Source of the DNA: an uncultured bacterium
GTDB taxonomy: Bacteria > Fidelibacterota > Marinisomatia > Marinisomatales > UBA1611
DNA: 6,889 nt
Assembly: GCA_938092125.1 (NCBI GenBank)
Contig: CALKMQ010000003.1
Location: 1-6,889 of the forward strand
Direction of reading: 5' to 3'
Below are positions 1 to 4,547 of this stretch, piece after piece. The notes beneath the pieces were generated by a model, which worked only from the letters and a program-made list of their open reading frames with translations, was not told where the DNA came from and did no database searches. The number at the start of each line of letters is the position of its first letter. Position 1 is the stretch's first letter. Position numbers and translations under genes: made by a program.

Positions 1-546
1 AACAGTAATAAATAATATTGCAACACCAGGGAATAACTGCATGAACCTTGCGTAAGTCCTCTCAATTTTTTTAATCAAATGACCTTGATATCGAACCTCT
101 TGAACACCTTCCATTTTTTTAATTTCGGATACTACAGGAGCGATTTTCAACATTTCCTCTGAATTTCGTTTAAGATTTACCACCGCACTGATTGGTAAGG
201 GATTATAGCCCAAAACACCAAGAATATCTTCCCCAAATTGGTCCTTAAAAATCCTTACTGCATCATCTTTATTAATCACAGTAGATGAACGAACGCCCTT
301 TACTTCAAGAATTAAATCAGAAACTTTTTTTGCACTCTTTAAATCCACATTCTGCTTAAAAAATACTTCAATCTTATATTTGGAACGGAGGTATTGAAGA
401 ATTGATTTTGTGTTTTCACCTGCAGTTGCCAAAAGACCAACAAAATACAGAGCTAGAAACAATGAAAACACTGCTGTAAAAGTAGTCATTTTATGTCGCC
501 AAACATTTTTCAAACCCTCAGAAATTAAGTATAAAAATTTATCCAT
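1..546 (-). CDS. ftsX: Cell division protein FtsX, N-terminal 182 residues (3' end outside window)
   Basis: FtsX is the permease-like membrane partner of the ATPase FtsE. The FtsEX complex sits in the inner membrane at the divisome and transmits ATP hydrolysis to periplasmic peptidoglycan hydrolases. The reading frame is open from the ATG at 546 to the left window edge. Visible parts are a short cytoplasmic N-terminus (GLKNVWRHKMTT, residues 11-22), a first membrane helix at about 22-42, a periplasmic domain at about 43-172 that contains the family-typical LGYNPLP motif (112-118), and the beginning of the second helix (LFPGVAILFITV, 171-182). The remaining helices and C-terminus lie beyond position 1. 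The start overlaps the ftsE stop by one base (TAATG), which implies translational coupling. The order ftsE-ftsX is the usual one. Identification is by the LGxNPLP motif, topology and the ftsE neighbour; I see no defect in the part present. Confidence 0.93.
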   Translation of the reverse strand, partial: MDKFLYLISEGLKNVWRHKMTTFTAVFSLFLALYFVGLLATAGENTKSILQYLRSKYKIEVFFKQNVDLKSAKKVSDLILEVKGVRSSTVINKDDAVRIFKDQFGEDILGVLGYNPLPISAVVNLKRNSEEMLKIAPVVSEIKKMEGVQEVRYQGHLIKKIERTYARFMQLFPGVAILFITV

Positions 547-1199
547 TAACTTCCTCGCATTAACCCATCTTTTAACTCTATTATTCGACGACCCCTGCCC
601 TTAATAAGGTTATAATTATGTGAGGCCATTAAAATAGTTGTGCCTTCATTATTTATCGTTTCTAATAACTGAACAAGTTCAAACGCTGCAACAGGATCGA
701 GGTTACCAGTAGGTTCATCAGCTAGAATTAGTGTAGGTTCTTTTACAATAGCACGTGCGAGTGTTACTCTTTGTTTTTCACCACCAGATAACTCATGAGG
801 ATAGTGACCCCTTTTACCTTCGAAACCCACCAATTCTAATGCATCTTCCACTCGATAAGAAATTTCACTAGCATCGCAACCAATAACATGTAATGGGAGT
901 GCTACATTGTGAAACACATTACGATCATTTAGAAGATGATAGCCTTGAAATACCATTCCAATATCTCTTCTTGCAAGAGGAATCTTACTTTTTTTAATCC
1001 TGTCTGAATTAAAATTTCCAACATTGATTTTTCCTGAATCACAAAGCAAGTCAAAATAGATCAATCTCATTAGAGTAGTTTTACCTGAACCGGTTGGCCC
1101 AATCAAAAATACAAATTCTCCATCATCAATGGAAAAAGATAGATTAGTAACACCTCTTCCTTTTTGGTGCGTATAGGAAACATTTTGAAAATCTATCAT
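546..1199 (-). CDS. ftsE: Cell division ATP-binding protein FtsE
   Basis: This is the cytoplasmic ABC ATPase that drives FtsX in the FtsEX complex. At 217 residues it is a standard stand-alone ABC subunit of FtsE size. All nucleotide-binding motifs are intact: Walker A GPTGSGKT (34-41), Q-loop glutamine 85 in GMVFQ, signature LSGGEKQ (137-143), Walker B LILADEP with catalytic Glu162, D-loop GNLD (165-168) and switch histidine 194 in ASHN. LolD and MacB ATPases look similar, but the directly following FtsX-type permease, with its single large periplasmic loop and LGYNPLP motif, settles the assignment. The ATG at 1199 gives the normal N-terminus (IDFQNVSYTH). No strong Shine-Dalgarno sequence is visible before it. 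It is the first gene of its transcription unit, with a possible promoter in the divergent spacer upstream. Confidence 0.95.
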   Translation of the reverse strand: MIDFQNVSYTHQKGRGVTNLSFSIDDGEFVFLIGPTGSGKTTLMRLIYFDLLCDSGKINVGNFNSDRIKKSKIPLARRDIGMVFQGYHLLNDRNVFHNVALPLHVIGCDASEISYRVEDALELVGFEGKRGHYPHELSGGEKQRVTLARAIVKEPTLILADEPTGNLDPVAAFELVQLLETINNEGTTILMASHNYNLIKGRGRRIIELKDGLMRGS

Positions 1200-1248
1200 G
1201 ACGTTAAATTACTCACATATTACTTATAGAAAAAGTAGTGAAGAATTT

Positions 1249-1277
1249 AATATATAAGTGAATATTAAAAGACTAAA
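1249..1277 (-). promoter_or_regulatory. Possible sigma70-type promoter for ftsEX
   Basis: Read on the minus strand, TTTAGT (1277-1272) and TATATT (1254-1249) are separated by 17 bp. The -10 box matches the TATAAT consensus at 5 of 6 positions and the -35 box at 3 of 6. Initiation would fall near 1241, giving a leader of about 40 bases before the ftsE ATG. The position is right, but the region is so AT-rich that such a match could be chance. If the organism uses a Bacteroidota-type -33/-7 promoter, this call would be wrong. Confidence 0.27.
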
Positions 1278-1340
1278 TAAGAACCTACATAATTCATAAA
1301 TTGTGTAAATTTTTTTAGTTCAAACAATAATAAATTAATA

Positions 1341-1346
1341 AAAAGG
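1341..1346 (+). promoter_or_regulatory. Shine-Dalgarno sequence that supports the TTG start of the antiporter
   Basis: AAAAGG lies 7 bases upstream of the TTG at 1354. An in-frame TAA at 1339-1341 rules out any farther upstream start, and the next in-frame ATG (codon 17) would cut off the first transmembrane helix. Together these favour TTG at 1354 as the true start codon. Confidence 0.6.
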
Positions 1347-1353
1347 TATTTTC

Positions 1354-2295
1354 TTGATATTACTACTTGACATAGTTTTAGTCGTTTTTTCTATTTTAAT
1401 GTTGTGGAAGGGAGCAGATTGGCTTGTTGAAGCTGCTGCTGAAATAGCTCATTCATTAAAAATTTCTGATTTAGTAATAGGGTTAACTGTTGTTGCTTTT
1501 GGTACATCTGCCCCAGAATTCGCAGTAACTATTAAAGCAGCACTAACTGGCCAAACTGATATATCGATAGGCAATGTTGTAGGTTCCAATATTTTCAATT
1601 TGGGTTTTATTTTAGGTGGCACTGCGATGGTGCGATCAATCACTATTACGCCCAAATTATTATATAGAGATGGTTTTTTCTTACTCTTGGTTACATTATT
1701 AATTTATGTTTTATTCTTTGGATTCAACGGCTGGGATATAACAGATGCCATAACTGTAGCAGAGGGGTCTATTCTTTTTCTTGCTTTGATCGGGTATATT
1801 ATTTTCTTATTTATTAAAAAAGAACCAATGGAAGAAACGCACCCTGGGTCTGCAGACTTAAAATCATATTTATGGTTTTTTGCTGGGCTTATTTCTATTG
1901 TTCTTGGTGGGCACCTAATGGTTGAACACGCTTCCTCACTTGCAAGCGCTTTTGGGGTTTCAGATTGGGTCATTGCTGTAACAATCGTTGCTGCTGGCAC
2001 CTCTGCTCCAGAGCTAGCTACATCTTTAACAGCAGCATTTAAAGATAAGCACGGAATGGCAATTGGTAACCTTATTGGTAGTGATTTGTTTAATCTACTT
2101 GGAGTATTGGGACTTGCAGGTATAATAAACCCAACAAATATTCAATCTGATATTCACTCTAGCATTGTAGTTTTAATTATAATGGTTGCTATGGTTTTAG
2201 TTATGATGAGAACGAACTGGCAAATTAGTCGATTACAAGGTACTATATTAGTTTCATTAAACCTTGTTAGGTGGTATCTAGATTTTTCAGGATAA
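1354..2295 (+). CDS. Calcium/sodium antiporter, CaCA superfamily (YrbG/NCX-like)
   Basis: This inner-membrane exchanger probably couples Na+ (or H+) entry to Ca2+ extrusion; the true ions cannot be read from the sequence. The 313-residue protein is highly hydrophobic, with about ten predicted helices in two inverted halves. Each half has the family alpha-repeat: GTSAPE at 50-55 with GNVVGSNIFN at 73-82, and GTSAPE at 215-220 with GNLIGSDLFN at 238-247. The two ion-coordinating glutamates are present (E55, E220). By motif position, the residues corresponding to N81 and D240 of the archaeal NCX_Mj structure are N82 and N247, so the second site carries Asn rather than Asp. The halves are joined by a short charged loop (about 155-170). 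The start is TTG, supported by a Shine-Dalgarno sequence and by the need to keep helix 1. It is a single-gene plus-strand unit between two minus-strand operons, converging on nadD. Confidence 0.92.
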   Translation: MILLLDIVLVVFSILMLWKGADWLVEAAAEIAHSLKISDLVIGLTVVAFGTSAPEFAVTIKAALTGQTDISIGNVVGSNIFNLGFILGGTAMVRSITITPKLLYRDGFFLLLVTLLIYVLFFGFNGWDITDAITVAEGSILFLALIGYIIFLFIKKEPMEETHPGSADLKSYLWFFAGLISIVLGGHLMVEHASSLASAFGVSDWVIAVTIVAAGTSAPELATSLTAAFKDKHGMAIGNLIGSDLFNLLGVLGLAGIINPTNIQSDIHSSIVVLIIMVAMVLVMMRTNWQISRLQGTILVSLNLVRWYLDFSG

Positions 2296-2297
2296 AC

Positions 2298-2885
2298 CTA
2301 AGGATTCGGACTATATAATTTATTTTCATTTATATAATCCCAAATAGGTAAAGTAACCATATAACGAATAGTAAGATCTTTTATCCACCTAGATCTTATC
2401 GTAGAGGACGATAACTCAAATCGAGGTATGTTCGCAAAATGAACTTCTTTTAAAATCCAGTGAGGGATATCACTTGGACTAAATCCCGGACGAATTGCTA
2501 CGATAACTTTTGCCTCTTTCAAAATTTTTCTTGCTCTTTTCCAGTTTTTAAAATCAATCAAACTATCACTACCAATTAGATAATACATTTCATCTTTTGA
2601 ACTATCCATTCGTTTTTTTATATCTACTATTGTATCACTGGTATATGAAGTACCTTCTCTTACTACATCAACATCAGAATATTCAAATTTCGGGTTATCT
2701 CGTATAGCAATTTTCACCATATTAATTCTGTGCTCAATAGTTGTAATTTGATTTTTGTGTGGTGGCGAATATGCTGGTACAAAAAGAATTTTATCAAAAT
2801 CTTCAACCTCACAAACAGTTTGAGCTATAAGTAGATGACCAATGTGTGGCGGATCAAACGTGCCCCCAAAAATGCATATTTTCAT
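2298..2885 (-). CDS. nadD: Nicotinate-nucleotide adenylyltransferase
   Basis: NadD joins nicotinate mononucleotide and ATP to give deamido-NAD and pyrophosphate, an essential step of cytoplasmic NAD synthesis. The 195-residue length is typical of the family. The nucleotidyltransferase motif GGTFDPPHIGH (7-17) has the TFDPPHxGH form characteristic of NadD. Further family signatures are PPHK (41-44), REGTSYTSDT (76-85), LIGSDSL (103-109) followed by the conserved W115, and the C-terminal ATP-site motif LSSSTIR (158-164). All appear intact. The ATG at 2885 is 2 bases after the bamD stop, so it is probably the last gene of the operon and translationally coupled; its ribosome site would lie inside the end of bamD and is weak. 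Its stop (TAG) is 2 bases from the stop of the convergent antiporter gene. Confidence 0.95.
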   Translation of the reverse strand: MKICIFGGTFDPPHIGHLLIAQTVCEVEDFDKILFVPAYSPPHKNQITTIEHRINMVKIAIRDNPKFEYSDVDVVREGTSYTSDTIVDIKKRMDSSKDEMYYLIGSDSLIDFKNWKRARKILKEAKVIVAIRPGFSPSDIPHWILKEVHFANIPRFELSSSTIRSRWIKDLTIRYMVTLPIWDYINENKLYSPNP

Positions 2886-2887
2886 TA

Positions 2888-3619
2888 TTATTCTTTAATG
2901 GAAAAGAGTTCAGTTATTTCATTAATAATTTCTTCATCAGATATATATGACTGCCCCTTATTAACCCAATGTTTTTCAGCTTTATTCACACTGCCTTCCT
3001 TAACATAAGATTTAATAACCTCAAAGTGAACTTTTTCGATTATTTCTGTATCATAATATTGATCAATTACTGCATTAAAAGACATTCTTGCAGGCTCAAA
3101 CTCATCCATTTTCATATATAAGATACCCGTTTCATATATTTTTTTTGCGAGCTTATTTCTTAATACATCCATCGATTCTGTTACAACCTTACTATGCTCA
3201 GATTCAGGAAAGTCTTCTAGAAACTCACGATACCTTTCCAACGCTTTTTCAGTATATGATTGATCATTGTAATAATTTGGACTTTCAATCCTATATGCTT
3301 CACAAATTCTAAATCTAGCCTTTTCAAAATATGGACTAAATGCCATTTTTCTTGTCAAATTTTCATATTCTTGTATTGACAACATATATTCTTGATTCAA
3401 GAAATAAGATTCGGCTAAAAAAAACTGAGCATCATCTCCGTAGTCAGTCCCTGTTCCTCTAGATAAAATAAATTTAAACTCATCCTGTGCTTTTACAAAC
3501 TTTTCTTGATCAAGTAAATCCATTCCAATCTTAAGATGATCAGCTAGAGGAATTGTTTCATCCGGTAAACTAGATGAACAACCAACTATGATAATTAATA
3601 TAAAGCTAAAATATTTCAT
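2888..3619 (-). CDS. bamD: Outer membrane protein assembly factor BamD-like lipoprotein
   Basis: BamD is the essential TPR lipoprotein of the BAM complex, attached to the inner face of the outer membrane, where it helps deliver barrel proteins to BamA. I place the start at 3619 rather than the upstream in-frame ATG at 3649. It gives a compact lipoprotein signal (MKYFSFILIIIVGC) with lipobox IVGC and lipidated Cys14, and a 1-base gap to the previous gene instead of a 29-base overlap. Serine at +2 fits outer-membrane sorting under the E. coli rule. The 243-residue length matches E. coli BamD (about 245). Helical TPR pairs are recognisable at about 26-53, 62-90, 98-137, 157-188 and 194-218. The stretch DQSYTEKALERYREFL (119-134) with FPES (137-140) resembles the BamD-family signature. 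A general YfgC/CpoB-like TPR protein is a less likely alternative. Translation is probably coupled to the gene before it. Confidence 0.85.
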   Translation of the reverse strand: MKYFSFILIIIVGCSSSLPDETIPLADHLKIGMDLLDQEKFVKAQDEFKFILSRGTGTDYGDDAQFFLAESYFLNQEYMLSIQEYENLTRKMAFSPYFEKARFRICEAYRIESPNYYNDQSYTEKALERYREFLEDFPESEHSKVVTESMDVLRNKLAKKIYETGILYMKMDEFEPARMSFNAVIDQYYDTEIIEKVHFEVIKSYVKEGSVNKAEKHWVNKGQSYISDEEIINEITELFSIKE

Positions 3620-3620
3620 T

Positions 3621-4547
3621 TTAAAAATTAAGTCTGAAGGACAAACCACCTATTCCAGTCTTGTTATTAGGATTGAATAACAAGCCTAAGTTAAGGTTTA
3701 CATCCTTAGAATCCTTTCGAGTTTTATTATTTTTATTAATTCTGTTAGCGTAAACCGCTTCTAGCCCACTTATTACATGATTAAACATCATTGCGCTCAC
3801 ACTAAATTTAGCAAAAGATAACCATTGATTTGATTTATAACGCTCATCAAGATAACTTTGTTTCTTAGGAGTTTTAATAACAATCTCAGTACTATCACCA
3901 ACATCTTTTTCTTCCCAATACCAATTAGTAGAAACATCAGACCAACCTCCAACAAACTGATCATACTTGCCGATATTTTCATAATAGTGCCTATCTTTAA
4001 CCATCGTAATATCATCGCTATCAAGATAACTAGACAAAAGAGAAAGACTATCTGATGTTAAAAATTCAGTATTAAATAAGTTGACAAGATCACCCTTAAG
4101 GTGGACGGTTAAATGGTGTGTACCTACATAATCTCTCATAGCCTTTAGTTTATTATCCGTAAAATATAATCCGTTGTTTTCGACTGTTGTAGGTCCTGAC
4201 TGAGTAAAATTCCACCAATTTTGAATATTCCAATTCTCATCCGCAAACTTTTGGTAATCGAGTCTAATTTCATCTGCTTTTTTATTTGCGTAAAATATGC
4301 TTGTAATACTGACAATTTCAGTTGCTATAAAAAGACTTGGTTTCCAGATAGGCTCCTTATTATATACCTGGCCCAATCCCGGTATTAATAAGGACATTAT
4401 TAGTGGTTTACCAGGATAAAAAGTAGAATCGTTTTTAACAATTACTTTCGAAGTATCTTGCCCAGCGAGAGGCATTATTAAAACTATTAATAATGTTAAT
4501 TTAGAAATCAAATAATAATTTAAAATATGTTCTGTTTTCTTTACCAT
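3621..4547 (-). CDS. DUF5683-like exported/membrane protein of unknown function
   Basis: Function unknown. The 308-residue protein begins with a charged N-terminus and a hydrophobic stretch (17-29, ending MPLAGQ) that looks like a signal peptide. The motif PGLGQVYNKEPIWKP (56-70) is followed by a hydrophobic helix (about 70-87) and a charged helix containing ANKKADE. This is the order seen in the DUF5683 family of Bacteroidota and relatives (PGxGQxYNxKYWK, then a helix). A further hydrophobic, possibly membrane-associated helix lies at about 244-266 (FAKFSVSAMMFNHVISGLEA), and the protein ends in short alternating segments (LNLGLLFNP, GIGGLSFRLNF) with terminal Phe. Between the two helix regions is a soluble, aromatic-rich segment of about 140 residues (95-235) that I do not recognise. 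The start overlaps the preceding gene by 47 bp, and an AAAGGAG sequence 12 bases upstream supports the ATG; TTG at codon 13 is an alternative. Its place between an outer-membrane barrel gene and bamD suggests an envelope role (inference). Confidence 0.75.
   Translation of the reverse strand: MVKKTEHILNYYLISKLTLLIVLIMPLAGQDTSKVIVKNDSTFYPGKPLIMSLLIPGLGQVYNKEPIWKPSLFIATEIVSITSIFYANKKADEIRLDYQKFADENWNIQNWWNFTQSGPTTVENNGLYFTDNKLKAMRDYVGTHHLTVHLKGDLVNLFNTEFLTSDSLSLLSSYLDSDDITMVKDRHYYENIGKYDQFVGGWSDVSTNWYWEEKDVGDSTEIVIKTPKKQSYLDERYKSNQWLSFAKFSVSAMMFNHVISGLEAVYANRINKNNKTRKDSKDVNLNLGLLFNPNNKTGIGGLSFRLNF

Larger units (their letters stand above)
1200..1353. other. Divergent intergenic region between ftsE and the antiporter gene
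   Basis: This 154-bp, very AT-rich spacer must hold the start signals for both ftsEX (leftward) and the antiporter gene (rightward). It contains a possible leftward sigma70-like promoter (listed separately) and the Shine-Dalgarno sequence of the antiporter. For the rightward gene I see only a poor candidate, TTGTGT at 1301-1306 with AATAAT at 1326-1331 (19-bp spacing), which is not convincing in such AT-rich sequence. I see no tRNA, riboswitch-like fold, palindromic operator or repeat in it. Confidence 0.7.

Noticed and set aside
410..604. Plus-strand 64-codon frame across the ftsE/ftsX junction
   Set aside because: It is antisense to two well-supported conserved genes and has no motif.
1449..2000. 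Two antisense open frames (1449-1655 and 1704-2000, minus strand) within the antiporter gene
   Set aside because: Their proteins have no recognisable motif and mirror the hydrophobic codons of the antiporter on the other strand. The antiporter frame carries both conserved repeats, so these are shadows.
2261..2287. ACCT-TGTT-AGGT mini-hairpin followed 10 bases later by a T-run near the end of the antiporter gene
   Set aside because: A 4-bp stem inside coding sequence, with the T-run not directly adjacent, is too weak to be an intrinsic terminator.
3620..3649. Ten-residue N-terminal extension of the BamD protein from the ATG at 3649
   Set aside because: It would put a charged, polar segment before the lipoprotein signal and overlap the upstream gene by 29 bases. 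The ATG at 3619 gives a compact signal with lipobox IVGC and a 1-base gap.
3088..4055. Small open frames on both strands (3088-3312 +, 3797-4024 -, 3858-4055 +) in the bamD and DUF5683-like genes
   Set aside because: All lie inside confident coding sequence in other frames, and their composition is of AT-rich chance frames.
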